Counted from the stretch's first letter, positions 22,825-34,155 are shown. The stretch is 64,000 bases of DNA from Rugalucina vietnamica (GCA_964017185.1 OZ024880.1:34686329-34750328), one strand, 5' to 3'. A program made the numbers and translations. Notes: a model not told the origin generated them from the sequence alone.

Positions 22825-23030
22825 TTTGGGAGCAATACAAACATTTAAAGGGAGATAGTGTGGACTATATTGCGCAATTTCAGGTAATGAACCCTCGTCA
22901 GAAGCCCTTTTTAAACCGGCAACGAAAGCCAGAGTAGTGTTATGCAATTTCGAAAATTTACACAAGAAGTCAAAATCAAAGACAGATCCTAAACGGGGTC
23001 AAATAATTTATACTCGATATTTTTAATATG
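22825..23030 (-). repeat. Ribozyme-bearing repeat, type B
   Basis: On -, the body contains TTTGACCCCGTTTAGGATCT and CTCTGGCTTTCGTTGCCGG-like text, followed by the hammerhead at 22862-22907 and a GATCCTTTGGGAGC-related trailer. Compare 2640-2890 and 47205-47445. Confidence 0.75.
22862..22907 (-). ncRNA. Type I hammerhead ribozyme, core intact
   Basis: On -, stem I is GGGCTT with TAGTCC (five pairs including one G-U; the innermost U-U is unpaired). The core is CTGACGA. Stem II is GGGT and ACCT around TCATT. GAA is followed by stem III ATTG and CAAT around CG. A precedes the cleavage site, predicted between plus-strand positions 22868 and 22867. All invariant core bases are present, but the weak innermost stem I pair may lower activity. 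Confidence 0.8.
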
Positions 23031-23037
23031 TTTGTTC

Positions 23038-23113
23038 AAAACATTTGAATACACGCTAGACCCGCCTTGCCGAGGAGTATACGGGGGTATACATTACACG
23101 AACCTGTTGTCAT
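23038..23113 (-). mobile_element. CATCAGG MITE remnant
   Basis: ACACGCTAGACCCGCCTTGCCGAGG, then GGGGGTATACATTACACGAA and CATGATG, match the palindrome and one end of the family with large internal deletion. Confidence 0.55.
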
Positions 23114-23586
23114 GATGCTTCTGATGACCATTTAAGTGATTTTGTTTCATCAAGGTGCGTTGCGCATCACTAAAATATGACCGATTTCTGTTGTAAAGAT
23201 TTACAGGTAAGGATGTTGAAGGGGTCGTTATTTTTGTGCATATTTCAATGAAATTTTTCACATATTAAGCAAGATTTAGTATGACACAAAAATCATGTTG
23301 ATATCTACGAGCCGTATCCTCATTAAAATTACGGCCTTAGTGCGAGAACGTTTTTGATCGCCCCTCGTATGTTGCTGGGCTGTTAATCGATGCATTCTAC
23401 ACATCTGACTGTGCGTTCATTTTATCTTGATGCAAAAATGTGTTTGATCTAGCGAGCGTTTTAATCATATATTTTGTTTCTATATATATTTATTTCCATT
23501 CTTGTTCCCGACAGAATTAGCTTGCTACTTCGACACCCTACGGATTCCGTTCTGTACTATCTATAGAATAAACTAGGGACCGGTTT

Positions 23587-23867
23587 CATTACGAAAACAT
23601 GCCTATGCAATAATATAGAATTTTCTGAAATTGAAAAAATTGAAAATTTTCAGTAGAAAAAATTTGATATTTTTCTTATTTTTGCTCAAAACATAGATTG
23701 TGGATACACGTTAGAACCGCCTCGCCGTGGCGGTTCTAACAAGTACCCACGATTTATGTTTTGGAGCAAAAATAAGAAAATTATGTATACCCCTTTATAC
23801 CCCAGTTTTGCTATATAAAAGTGGGGTTTAAGGGGGGTATATATAACACGGACATGTTTTCCTGATG
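23587..23867 (-). mobile_element. CATCAGG foldback MITE, full length
   Basis: It runs from CATTACGAAAACATGCC to GGACATGTTTTCCTGATG. The central palindrome GTTAGAACCGCCTCGCCGTG and GGCGGTTCTAAC is present, flanked by CAAAACATAGATTGTGGATA and its mirror. It is non-coding, although short frames read through it. Confidence 0.85.
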
Positions 23868-24475
23868 TTATCCCACGCATATCATGATGTTAATTTAGAA
23901 TCGGAAACATAACATGCTGAATTTCTCTTTCATTGAAAATATAGAATCCGACGGATTCATGCCTCTAGTTGATTTGTCTGCTGAAAAAGATGAATGAAAA
24001 TATGAATACAAACAACTTTGCTGAAAAATCTTACGGACGATTAGACTGGATATGATTATACACAAGCGCCATTAAGCACAGAAATGTAATTTATTTTATT
24101 AAACAGAATTGATTTCAAACCATTTAGTCTGGCTGTCATGCTTTTATTTAACATGATGTATTGAAAATTTCACTTGAATTCAAAGCTAATTTTACATAAA
24201 ATGTTTTGAATCGGAAATTTTTCCTTGAGCAATGTCAGTCTTTGGCATATATGCGTCAACCTTTGAAATCTGTACAAATGTTGTCGACAGGTAGCGTTGT
24301 ACGCACAGAGCTTTCACCTTTGGCCAAAGGGTTATAGACATCTTGTAATTACATTGCCTTTTGTCGCCTTTAGGCTGAGACCATTTGATTTTTATAGGGG
24401 GTGGGTTTAAGATTTCCATATAAAGTTCTAAGACCGAATTCTGTCTAAAATAATACATGTATGTATCAGGGCTGG
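23868..24475. other. No recognisable gene
   Basis: AT-rich. A 99-codon frame on - at 24192-24491 has no domain that I recognise. Confidence 0.45.
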
Positions 24476-25216
24476 AGTCAAATACTTTCAAAAGTATTCA
24501 AATACACTACAGTTACTTTAAGTGATGAATGATTACAATAACATTACAATTACCAGACCATAAGAAATGTAATGATTACAATTACAATTATTTAGAAAAG
24601 TAATGATTACAATTACAATTACTTTTCAAATAGAATGTTGGACGACGACATACGCTGGCTCATGGTTATTCTATATATTAAATTACATGTAGAGAATCGA
24701 GGTGGTGTAGTGATAGAGCATCAGACTCCGAATCGAGAGGTTCTGGGTTCGATCCCCATTGGCGATCCCCATTGGCAGAACATTTTAGGTTGCTTTGGAT
24801 TTCAGAGGACTTTTCATGTAGTAGTTTTTTTGTTAAATGTGACCTCCTAGGCACTTGAAATCTTGGATTAAGCTGTTCACAGAGATTACAAAAATGAGTA
24901 CTTTCAACAACAGACAGGGACATAAGATCTCCAGCAATGAACAGTACTAGGGCATCAGTCAGCTGAATTTGTCTTTGATCATTTTGTGAATACTTTGGTT
25001 TAGTCTCGACATAGTCGTCAATTCATCATGTGTGTCAAAAAGTTTGATGTGGAATCTGTCCTCCCCGATATCCATGATGCACAGTGCTTGCATTTGGCTT
25101 TAAATTTCCAGTTGTGTAATGAGGAATTTCAAAATGGCTTAAAATTGGTGCAGCCCGATGCAGTGCAGCCATTTCAAATTGAGCGGAATGAGTGCCTTGA
25201 TACAAATTAACATTCA
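24476..25216 (-). pseudogene. hAT/ZBED transposase relic
   Basis: On -, one frame reads WKFKAKCKHCASWISG and then TSNFLTHMMN before a TGA near 25027. This matches a BED zinc finger (Cys-x2-Cys followed by His). After frame changes, 24800-24960 reads DALVLFIAGDLMSLSVVEST, then FCNLCEQLNPRFQVPRRSHL and TKKLLHE. This is the well-known hAT transposase stretch in which a Ser-Val-Val-Glu motif is followed by Leu-Asn-Pro-Arg and Pro-x-Arg. The CAGGGCTGGAGTCAAATAC sequence near 24469 could be a hAT terminal end. The coding remnant is short and multiply frameshifted, and a SINE interrupts it. Assignment to hAT is firm for the motif, weaker for the end. Confidence 0.7.
24692..24795 (+). repeat. tRNA-derived SINE head
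   Basis: GAGGTGGTGTAGTGATAGAG resembles an A box and GGTTCTGGGTTCGATCCCC contains a perfect B box, the two internal RNA polymerase III promoter parts. The anticodon stem does not pair properly (CAGAC has no partner), so this is a SINE head, not a working tRNA gene. A doubled GGCGATCCCCATTGGC-like motif follows. Confidence 0.7.
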
Positions 25217-25417
25217 CATCTCACTATAGCAGGTAAACTGTTATTTAAAAACTAGCTGTTTCAAAACTTTACGTTTCTTTTTGTACTGAGTATAGTTTGA
25301 CAGTACAGTAACTCCAGTTTCTCAAACGGTTTTCATGTTAAACGTTATTCATGTTAAACGTTGGTATCTATGTTTATTATTTTTCTTAATATGATTTCTC
25401 TTATTTCTTGTATATCA

Positions 25418-25785
25418 CTGAACCACTGCGGAAGCTGAGGGTGAGGTTATGGCCATGTAAAATCGGTTTAAGCCCGCCAGTAACTTTGTGTTACTGATCG
25501 TTCCAAGTCGATACTTCTGTGGTGGTTCTTTTTGTTTTATGTCTTGGTGTTTAAAAACTTTTTTGTGCTGTTGGCGCCTTATGTATGTTTTCATAATTTT
25601 AGTTAAGTTAAGGTAACTGAGTGGCCACCTATTGGGAAAATAGCTGCTCATTCGGCTTACGATATGTTTCATGGTATAAGTACCTGATTGTTAGTTTGGT
25701 TTTTTCCCACCTCGGTTTTTGGAGTGGGAATCTTTTTCTGATTGCGCCTTTTCCTGATCTTTGCCTACTTGTACCTTTTTGTCTA
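25418..25785 (+). repeat. Penelope-like element 3' tail, well preserved
   Basis: A + orientation copy runs from a GAACCACTGCGGAAGCTGAG start through CCGCCAGTAACTTTGTGTTA, TTACTGATCGTTCCAAGTCG, GTGGCCACCTATTGGGAAAA and CGGCTTACGATATG to CCTGATCTTTGCCTACTTGT. It is close to the copy at 17288-17640 in reverse. Confidence 0.8.
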
Positions 25786-25789
25786 TGGC

Positions 25790-26436
25790 TGTTCCTCGCA
25801 ATACTTTGTTTCATATGTCAAAAAGGACTTGGCTTGAGCATGTCAAAAATTTAATATCCTTTCCCTTTCAAGTAAGTTTTTTTTTTATAATCATGCCTTC
25901 CGTCTGCAGCCTGGAAGCCCAAATGTAAGGGCCCCATGCGTCTCCAGTTACGCAAACATGTCCCCTAGTTCCACAAACGCAATCATATAAGTTAATTTCA
26001 CATACACAGAAGTGAATCAATTTCTTTTTTTTGTGAATGAAATGATTGTAAAGAACTATGATAAGGTGCATCTTAGTGTAATACACTTCCGTTCTGCCTA
26101 ACACCTAAACAAATCAATGGATCGTGTTCGAAGAACAACGTTAGTACCATGCAATAGAAATGTCGTCCCGTACGAAGAAAACGAAAGTAATCGAAAAGGG
26201 TTTACAAATATGATCTATTCGCTTAAAATGTTACCTCGTGAATGCAGCTTTTACAAAAGATGTAGGTTATTGCTGATTTGACTTTTGCACAAGCCCTAGG
26301 CGCACATACTTATTACATACATTTCAAGTATTAAAAGCGTGCAGTGATAGTTTTCGTCTAACGGGCGTCCAAAACACAATCAGCATATGTTCCGATTATC
26401 TGATCAACGTTTTGTCAAAAATTCAAAATACATGTT
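25790..26436. other. No recognisable gene
   Basis: AT-rich sequence with unassigned short frames only. Confidence 0.45.
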
Positions 26437-26629
26437 GTTGCCTCGCTGAGGCGGTTCTAACGAGTACCCACAATCTATGTTTTGAAGCAAAAGCAAGAAA
26501 ATAGGTATACCCCTGCATACCCTAGTTTCTTTTCTGATTGCGCCTTTTCCTGATCGTTGCCTACTTGTACCTTTCTATATAAAATTAGGGTTTAAGGGGT
26601 ATTCTTTTTAAGGATATGTTGTCCTGATG
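26437..26629 (-). mobile_element. CATCAGG MITE with an inserted Penelope end
   Basis: The copy starts in the central palindrome (CCTCGCTGAGGCGGTTCTAA) and ends GATATGTTGTCCTGATG. Between CCCTAGTTT and CTATATAAAA lies 26527-26574, which is not MITE sequence. It is the last 46-48 bp of the Penelope tail (CTGATTGCGCCTTTTCCTGA and TTGCCTACTTGTACC). This shows a very short 5'-truncated insertion and fixes the tail's 3' end. Confidence 0.8.
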
Positions 26630-26901
26630 GGGAAATTTTACCTTTCTGCAAGGGTACAGTTTATGATTCTTGTACTTTGACGCTATCATTTGTTAGCGAC
26701 ACATGTTTCACAGTTCAAATAACGCGTGCCTTCAATGACGTGAAGTCATTTGATTATGTGTTTGAACAGTTTCAATTTAATAATGAAGTAGAAATTTAAT
26801 CTGGAAATGATAATATTTGTTTTGGATTATATGGAATTATAAAATAGTTTGGCCTGTCTTTCAAACTATGGTTACATCGGAGCCAGAAGATGAATGCGAC
26901 A

Positions 26902-27163
26902 CATCCGGGAAACTTGTCCATGAAATAAGTACCCCCTTAAATCCCACTATTATTTTGTAAAATTGTCGTATACACGGGTATACTATTTCTTTTGTGTTAT
27001 TTTTGATCCAACGCATAAATTGAAAGTACTCGTTAGGACCGACTCTAACGTGCACCCGACAATCTATGTGTTAAGCAAAAATATGGAAAGTATAAAAAGC
27101 TGAAAATTTTCAATTTTACAGCTTTAAAATTTCTGTTAATTACATGGGCGTGCTTTCATAATG
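26902..27163 (+). mobile_element. CATCAGG foldback MITE
   Basis: CATCCGGGAAACTTGTCC starts it and CATGGGCGTGCTTTCATAATG ends it. The central part GTACTCGTTAGGACCGACTC is a decayed palindrome. Confidence 0.8.
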
Positions 27164-28291
27164 AGAATTATGGAAAGAGCAATGATCGGTTGTACGTCGA
27201 TTATTAATTATACGTGCATATACATGTATGCATATTAAATTTTCGATGCATACTGTTTTACACAAAATAAACTTTGCGTTGTATTGGTCAGTCCATCAAT
27301 ATCATGCCATTTGTTAAAAAGTGAGTTTTCGACAAGAAATTGTGCATTATTTTTTGAATCGCATCGTCCAATTCTTTTCATTTCTTTCAAAATTGATAGC
27401 CATTTTACAAAACAAATACAGGCCTTATGACGGGGTCCATTTCACCAGGGGATAGACGAGATTACTTGTATACTGACGGACTTTAATAACACAACATTCT
27501 TCATTGGTTATCATTTGCTTAAAACTGTCTCAAAGTTGAACTGAAACATAAAATAAACATAATATACTGCATCGTAACACCATACATACTGTTTGTCTAT
27601 AAAAAAAATCGTTCGCTAAATTCTTTGCTAAAGCAACTTTCTTCAATGTCATCGAGATGTATTTGTTTCTGAAGAAAACCTAACGGTGGCTACGAGAAAA
27701 TGGATTTTGTGAGATCAAAACATCTCCGGTGATGGCTAATAACCTAAAGCACAAGAAAAAGCAAAATAAACATTGGTGCTTTCTTTCAATGTCGTTTAAG
27801 GCGCTAGCGTTTTTCGCTGACGTCGAAACGCAAAGTGTTCAAAACATTCGATTACAGCACCAAACGTTATGATAGTTTTACATAAGTCCCGTGCCTGTAC
27901 GTATAATCGTGTTCGAAAAAATTTGAATTTGTTTCAATTTTACTAGCAAAAATTAAGTTTTCTCGATAAACGTTAAATTGACGTAATTACCGCGTTTTAA
28001 ATGCTAATGAAAGCCAACCACCGGCATTTGTTTGGATACTGATGTTTCTTTCAAGAAATCATGTTGGTTTTGAAGAAATGTTTTCTTCCTCATTTACCTA
28101 TGATGCCATTTATGTTGAATTTTGGGTAACGCTTGAATTCATACTGTATGGTGTTAATCAAGGTCACTGGCACTAACGTTAAGCAGACTTATTGTACTTT
28201 TCAGCTCAACAAATAATAATCGGAAACTCCTGTATTCGATAATACAAGTGTTACGTTTTACAGTCCGTGAGTATAGATGGTATTTGGTAAT
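27164..28291. other. No recognisable gene
   Basis: AT-rich sequence. No exon, domain or family recognised. Confidence 0.5.
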
Positions 28292-28580
28292 ACATGAGTA
28301 TTACATGTCCGTGTAATTTATACCTCCTTACAGCCCACTTTTATACATATAAAAACAGGGGTATACAGGGGTATATATTTTTCATATTTTTGCTTAAAAG
28401 CATATATAGTGGGTACTCGTTCAAACCGCCTCGGCGCGACAGTTCTAACACGTACCCACAATTAATGTCTGAGCAAAAATATTAAAAACGTCCTACAAAA
28501 CTGAAACCAAAAAGGTTTTTTAATGAAACCAACCTTTACAGCTAAAAAAAATCTATGTACTACATGGGCATATTTCGTAA
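28292..28580 (+). mobile_element. CATCAGG foldback MITE
   Basis: The palindrome GTTCAAACCGCCTCGGCGCG with GTTCTAACACGTACCCACAA is present. The left end, ACATGAGTATTACATGTCCG, is diverged. The right end CATGGGCATATTTCGTAA is recognisable. Confidence 0.75.
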
Positions 28581-30532
28581 AGGGATATCAATAAGCTTGA
28601 AAACTAACACATTCTGACTTTGATCCTTTTTATGCAAACGCTGAATTAAACCCTTCTTGCTATTACATTTTTGTCTTGTAGTATTAAACAACTCATATTT
28701 TTGCAGGTCCCATTCACGTTATAAATGTTTGTCATTTAAACATCTCAGCAGATCACTTTCAGCGGAAGTTTCATTTCCGCCCAATGTTTTCTATCACATG
28801 CCGAGAAATTCTACGCAACTAGTGGGCAAGTGTCGGACAAAGTGTTGAAATCATATAAACCTTGACATGGGAAATCCTGTTTTTTGTGAACGTGAAGGAA
28901 ACAGCTATAGATCTGATAAGCGCATTTATTTAAGATTCATAGATAATAGTACAGTCATTCTACTCCGTAAATCCAGAATCGCAAGCTTGTAGTATTTTTT
29001 GTGACTGTACAGTCCGTTTCGTGTAAGGCCTGGCCAAAACTCCTACAGGAAGGTTTTCAATTGGCGTGTCCCAGATAATGCGTGACTTGGAATTTTCACA
29101 GGAAATGGTTATACATGTTTGGCAAAGCAAGTAATTAATTTTCTTGATCCCCTATTGATCTGATGAGAATTGACGATATATTGGATAAAGACAAATGAAA
29201 AGATGATCTGAATAATTCAAATTTCGATTTATTTCAACATTGATTCACTTAAAAGAGAAAACTGATAAATGCCATCAGAAGTTGGGCATTTTCTAAACAA
29301 TGGAGTGGAAATCAATTGCAGTGGAATGGACATAATTTCAATGTTGAGGTGGACTTCTTAAAGGCCTAAGTCAGCCGCCGGCTGGCAGGAGATTAATACC
29401 TTTATTGAGACAGCTAATACAGGTAGAGATGTGCTACTGTGCAGCTACTGTCATATTTATTGCCTTATTGATAATCCTCTATACACTACCTGTTTCAATA
29501 AAGTTCAATAAAATTTATCCCAGATATGGGCATAGGTATTTATGGTTATCTACTTTACAAGCGAGCATATACCAGTTATCCCATAGGTAGCAGCCACAGT
29601 CAATCTAATTGATTATTGGATTTTAGGTGCTGCTGGAGATGTTAACACTTTGGTGTCTGAACAAATACTGAGATAACCTACCTGTCTTTGATAGTCCACC
29701 TTGGCCTTTAATTTACATAGTTGTTGAAAGTAATATATTTCATCGTATATCGTTTTAAAACAAAATGAGTATACAGCTGTAGCTCTGCACAAAATCTTAT
29801 GGTCGAGGAATTTCTTATGACATAGATATTTGAAGTACATTTATGAATGAAAGTTGAAAGGAGAATGTCTTTGTAAATTGGTCAGTTTTATGATTTCAAG
29901 GTATTCATTATTTGTATTTTAAGGTGTCTCGATACCGTTTTTTGTTGATTAATAAACCTATAACTTAAGACAGCATATTAAAATATACATGTAGGTGGAA
30001 TGCTACCAAAAAAGCAAAAACAAATGTAGGGGTATCCATTTTTTTTAAAGTTACCGATTTTCAAAAACCAGAAAAATAGACTTTTTGAAATATTTTCAAT
30101 TTCCTGTTTCACGGAATAGATCTAAAATATGTCAGAGAAATGTGTTTTAAACTGTAAATGTATTCACAAACTACTGGCCAAATTACATAAACAGTTTTTT
30201 TATATATATTTTTGAACACATTTGTATACTTAGAATGACCAAACAGTAATTTTTGAAAAGGGAAATGATTATCAAATAACATAATGGATAAATTGATATG
30301 TCTTTCCACGCTTTTTAAGTTGCTATTAAGTATTTTCAAACACCCACCTCTAACAAATATGCAAATCCTGTCATATAATCAAACCTCGTAAAACGTTTTT
30401 CAAAAATAATTTTAAAGCGTGTGATGTATGGCTGTTTAGATTAGAAAATTAAATCCTCAGACTCAGTCGGTATTGAAAGGGAAATAATATTTTTTCTTTA
30501 GATTCAAGTTAAGCTTTAAAAATATTTCTATT
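28581..30532. other. No recognisable gene; faint MITE relic near 28990-29070
   Basis: GTGACTGTACAGTCCG and GGCCTGGCCAAAAC near 29001 match the inner arm of the GAGCCGC MITE. Otherwise this is AT-rich, unassigned sequence. Confidence 0.45.
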
Positions 30533-30718
30533 ATATGAGCCTGTGCATAAGAAAACATACAATTTGAGTTCCGATCAGGTCCAACACAAACCGGGCTGTG
30601 CAGCTATAGAAGATTGCTAGAAGCTTGAAATCTAGGATTTAGAAAGAAGAGGGATTATACTATATGTTGAGCGAAAACAAAGGCGCTGATCAGATGTGCA
30701 GTTACTGCACAGTAACGG
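30533..30718 (-). mobile_element. GAGCCGC foldback MITE, partial
   Basis: GAGCCTGTGCATAAGAAAAC, then TCCGATCAGGTCCAACACAA, and the palindrome half GCGAAAACAAAGGCGCTGAT with GCAGTTACTGCACAG. The copy stops inside the palindrome. Confidence 0.75.
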
Positions 30719-30762
30719 GGTAATCGTCATTGTAAAATAAGTGAAGGGCATCACTCCAAAAC

Positions 30763-31060
30763 TTGCTTCTTCTATTGAAATCATATGCAATTTTCGTCCA
30801 ATTTTCGTATTATTTTAATAACAATACGTATATGTAAATGAACATGTAGGCAACGATCAGGAAAATGCACAGTTTAATTATTATTAATGCTTTAAAATCA
30901 AAAAGAACAAAGCAAGTTAGTTCGATTCATTTTTATTTTTCCATTCTTCTTGCTTCTTCTATTGAAATCATATGCAATTTTTGTCCACCATCATTTTCAT
31001 AACAATACGTATATGTAAAGGTACAAGTAGGCAACGATCAGGAAAGTGCGCAGTCACAAA
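30763..31060. repeat. Direct repeat, about 185 bp apart, carrying Penelope ends
   Basis: GCTTCTTCTATTGAAATCAT begins both halves (near 30763 and 30950). Both continue through AACAATACGTATATGTAAA into a Penelope tail end (ATGTAGGCAACGATCAGGAA and CAAGTAGGCAACGATCAGGA). The second leads into a longer copy. This suggests duplication after insertion. Confidence 0.7.
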
Positions 31061-31855
31061 AAGATTCCCACTCCAGGGGAAAAACTTAATTGACAATCAG
31101 ATACCATGTAAGCCGAATGAGCAGCTATTTTCTCAATAGGTGGCCACTCAGTTACTAAACTTAACTAAAAATATGAAAACATACATAAGGCGCCAACAGC
31201 ACAAAAAATTAAACATAAGACATAAAACAATAAGACCCACCACAGAAGTATCGCCTTCGAACGATCAGTAATATAAAATTACTGGCGGGCTTAAATCAAT
31301 TTTATAGGTACCTAAACTCACCCTCGGCGTCTGCAGTGATTCACAACATTTAGTTAGTTCTTCAGTCCTCGTGATGAATCTCTAACTAGTCAATAAATAA
31401 TCTTGGATAAACAAATAAATCATGATAAACACCATGATGAATCGAAAACGGGGACTCACATATTGATTAAGCTGCCCGACGATGGAGATCCCTAGGTGCC
31501 AAATAACTAACTAACTCCGGAGCAAAAGAAAAATACCGGTTGAACCCCGATGGGCCAATCAACAGACAAGAAACTCCGGCCCCAACCAACTAAAATGTAT
31601 AGCTGTATGTTGGGGCCATCATAAAGTCTGACGCCCGACCCACCGGCCGGCAATTAAAGAAGGCAGCGTGTTATCAACCATGATTGGGTTAAAAACTAAG
31701 CATGCAGACTGTCGCATAACATTTAAGTTATATCCTATACGTCTGTAACGTGTAATGATTTTTCTGAATTGAAAAGAAAAATCATTCCTTCCTGTAAGTT
31801 TCTTTTTGCAACCAAGTCACCGTAACATTCTGGTTCCGAAAGCTTAAAAAACAGC
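31017..31855 (-). repeat. Second Penelope-like copy, 5'-truncated
   Basis: On the + strand this goes from GGTACAAGTAGGCAACGATC through the tail, the GATGGAGATCCCTAGGTGCC block and the coding end. ATTGGGTTAAAAACTAAGCA and GACTGTCGCATAACATT equal the same positions of the first copy at 18337-18376. The copy ends near 31850, where it meets a MITE relic, and the reverse transcriptase core is absent. It contains indels relative to the first copy. Confidence 0.85.
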
Positions 31856-32032
31856 CTAATGCAATATACAGATTTTTTTTCCAACTGCAGAAATTGTATC
31901 TTTGTATCATTTGAAGGGTGTGTTATTATTAATATTTGATGAAAAATTGTATATCCATGTACATTCTAGCTCTACAGGATGACAGTGGTGTATAAGGGGC
32001 CATACATTACACTGGCATGATATCTTGATGAT
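31856..32032 (-). mobile_element. CATCAGG MITE relic next to the second Penelope copy
   Basis: GCCTAATGCAATATACAGAT resembles the family end and AAGGGGCCATACATTACACT with GGCATGATATCTTGATG the other end. The palindrome is lost. Confidence 0.5.
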
Positions 32033-32079
32033 AACTACATGCTGTCTACAGCTGGTAATGCAATTTTATTGAAAGGTAC

Positions 32080-32145
32080 AATTAGGCAATGATCAGGAAA
32101 ATGCGCAGTCAGAAAGAAATTCTCACTTCAAAAAACCGAAGTATT
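32080..32145 (-). repeat. Penelope tail fragment
   Basis: GGTACAATTAGGCAATGATC, GCGCAGTCAGAAAGAAATTC and TCAAAAAACCGAAG match the last part of the tail. Confidence 0.7.
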
Positions 32146-32504
32146 ACCATTCTCCAAAATCCGAAATATTACTACTGCCATATTATTACTATTGAGTCAA
32201 CTAGAATGTTATCCCATGTTTTATATATGGCCAACAAGCTTTAGAACGCTGACAAAGCTCATCATGGTATTCAACAGACAATTAAAAATACAAAACACTT
32301 TTAATGCAACAATCGATCACAATCATATTTTGTAGCCATCTCTGACAGAATAATGTCCTCTATAACCTTTGATATGAGCGTTCAATACACCTATTGAGTA
32401 GGTGTGTATAAAGTCTGTTTTGGAGTGAAACCCTTCACTTGTTTTAAAATGACGATTGCCACAATGTGATTGTTGTAAAATGCCAAGTTGCATTTAAGCC
32501 ACCG

Positions 32505-32720
32505 CATGGGAAAACCAACAATCTGCATAGGCGAAAACAAGGCGCAGATCAGCTTCGCAGTAATTGCGAAGCTGACCAGCGCCTTTCTTTTCGCTACATG
32601 ATTAGTACAATTCCTCTACTTTCTAAAACCAAAATTTCCAGCCTCTATCCATCTTCTGTGACTGTACAGCCCGGTTTGTGTCAGACCTGGTCGGAACCAA
32701 AATTGTCAGAACCCTTAATA
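32505..32720 (+). mobile_element. GAGCCGC foldback MITE
   Basis: The palindrome GCGCAGATCAGCTTCGCAGT with ATTGCGAAGCTGACCAGCGC is present, followed by the arm GTGACTGTACAGCCCGG and GACCTGGTCGGAACC. It lies head to head with the next copy. Confidence 0.8.
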
Positions 32721-32756
32721 CCACCGACGCGAACGTCTCTTAACTCAGAAAACATA

Positions 32757-32995
32757 TGAGCCGCCTCGTGGGAAAACCAACAATGTGGTTTCCGAACAGG
32801 TCCGACACAAACCGACCTGTACAGCAACAGAAGCAGGCTAGAAGCTTGAAATGTTGGAGTTAAGTAGAGGAGGAAGTGTACTATCCGAGTAGCGAAAACA
32901 AAGGCGCTGATCAGCTTCGCGGTTACCGCGAAGCTGATCTGCGCCTTTGTTTTCGCCTATGCAGATTGTTGGTTTTCCCATGGGGCGGCTCATAT
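32757..32995 (-). mobile_element. GAGCCGC foldback MITE, full length
   Basis: The ends are TGAGCCGCCTCGTGGGAAAA and its inverse TTTTCCCATGGGGCGGCTCA. The palindrome GCTGATCAGCTTCGCGGTTA with CCGCGAAGCTGATCTGCGCC is near perfect. It is inverted relative to 32505-32720, so the pair forms one inverted repeat of about 490 bp. Confidence 0.85.
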
Positions 32996-33268
32996 ATAGC
33001 CCAGATAAGTCTTTCTGGTCCTTTGGGAACATTCAAACTAATTCATTTAAGATATTTTGAAAATCGAACACTACTTAAGCCAATGGTGATACTAATTTAA
33101 TAGACGTACTTGTAAAACAATAGCTAGCTATATAATCATGGAAATTATAGGCAACGGAAAGTAAGAGTTTGTATGAGCCCAAATTGTTCATACGAAATTT
33201 AAAGGTCTTTAACATGACGGATAACCTTAGCCTTGCCCAAGAGCTAAACATCTGAGAAATCGTCTTTT

Positions 33269-33475
33269 CATCAGGAAAACAGGTCCGTGAAATGTATACC
33301 CCCTTCAACCCTACATTTATATAGAAAAACTGCGAGGAAGCTCTAACTGGTACCCACGATCTATGTTTTGAACAAAAATAAGAATAATTTCAAAATTGTT
33401 CTAATGGAATTTTCGATTTTTACAGCAGAAAACACAAACAACTCTGTATATTGCATGGGCAAGTTCACTAAAATC
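33269..33475 (+). mobile_element. CATCAGG foldback MITE
   Basis: CATCAGGAAAACAGGTCCGT at the start and GCATGGGCAAGTTCAC near the end. The internal palindrome is partly deleted (GAGGAAGCTCTAACTGGTAC). Confidence 0.8.
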
Positions 33476-33899
33476 ATACATGTACGAGTATCAATTTTAA
33501 ATGACCTTTGAAAGACTCTGTGAAATGAACAAAATCTTATGACAATTTACGTATATATGTTATAATTTTTTTAAAAAAAATGAGTATGTCTTTCTGCTAG
33601 GAGAAAGAATACTCATGCATTTATAAAACGTAAATGGCAAAAGCTCCCTCATTGCTATGGCATTGAATGCCCTCATTGCTATGGCACTGAATGAAGTTCT
33701 TTAGCTTTCCATTAGGACACCGCCCTCGAATAGAAACTTAAAGATTCGTCTTTCAGAGAATATCCTTTTATATACATATGACATACACTGAAAGCTTATC
33801 TGAATTGTGTGCAAATATTGTTACATTTTCTCACTTTTTCACAATTCTAATGTGTAATTCTACCGTCTTGTTCTGTTCCATCTTTGGAATCAGTTTCAT

Positions 33900-34155
33900 C
33901 ATTACGAAAACACGCCCATGCAATATACAGAGATTTTTTTCATTTGTAAAAATTGAAAATTTCCTTGGAAAAAAGTTGATATTGTTTCTTATTTTTGCTC
34001 AAAACATATGTTGTGGGTACACGTTAGAACCTCCTCGGCCTCCATCTATGTTTAAAGCAAAAATAAGAAAAATAGGTATACCCCTGCATACCCCTGTTTT
34101 TCTATATAAAGTGGGTTTAAGGGGGTATATATTGCACGGACATGTTTTCCTGATG
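33900..34155 (-). mobile_element. CATCAGG foldback MITE
   Basis: CATTACGAAAACACGCCCAT at the left, GGACATGTTTTCCTGATG at the right. The second palindrome arm is missing next to ACCTCCTCGGCC. It is inverted relative to 33269-33475. Confidence 0.85.

Noticed and set aside
24692-24770. Functional tRNA gene
   Set aside because: The B box is good but the anticodon stem does not pair and a SINE-like body follows.
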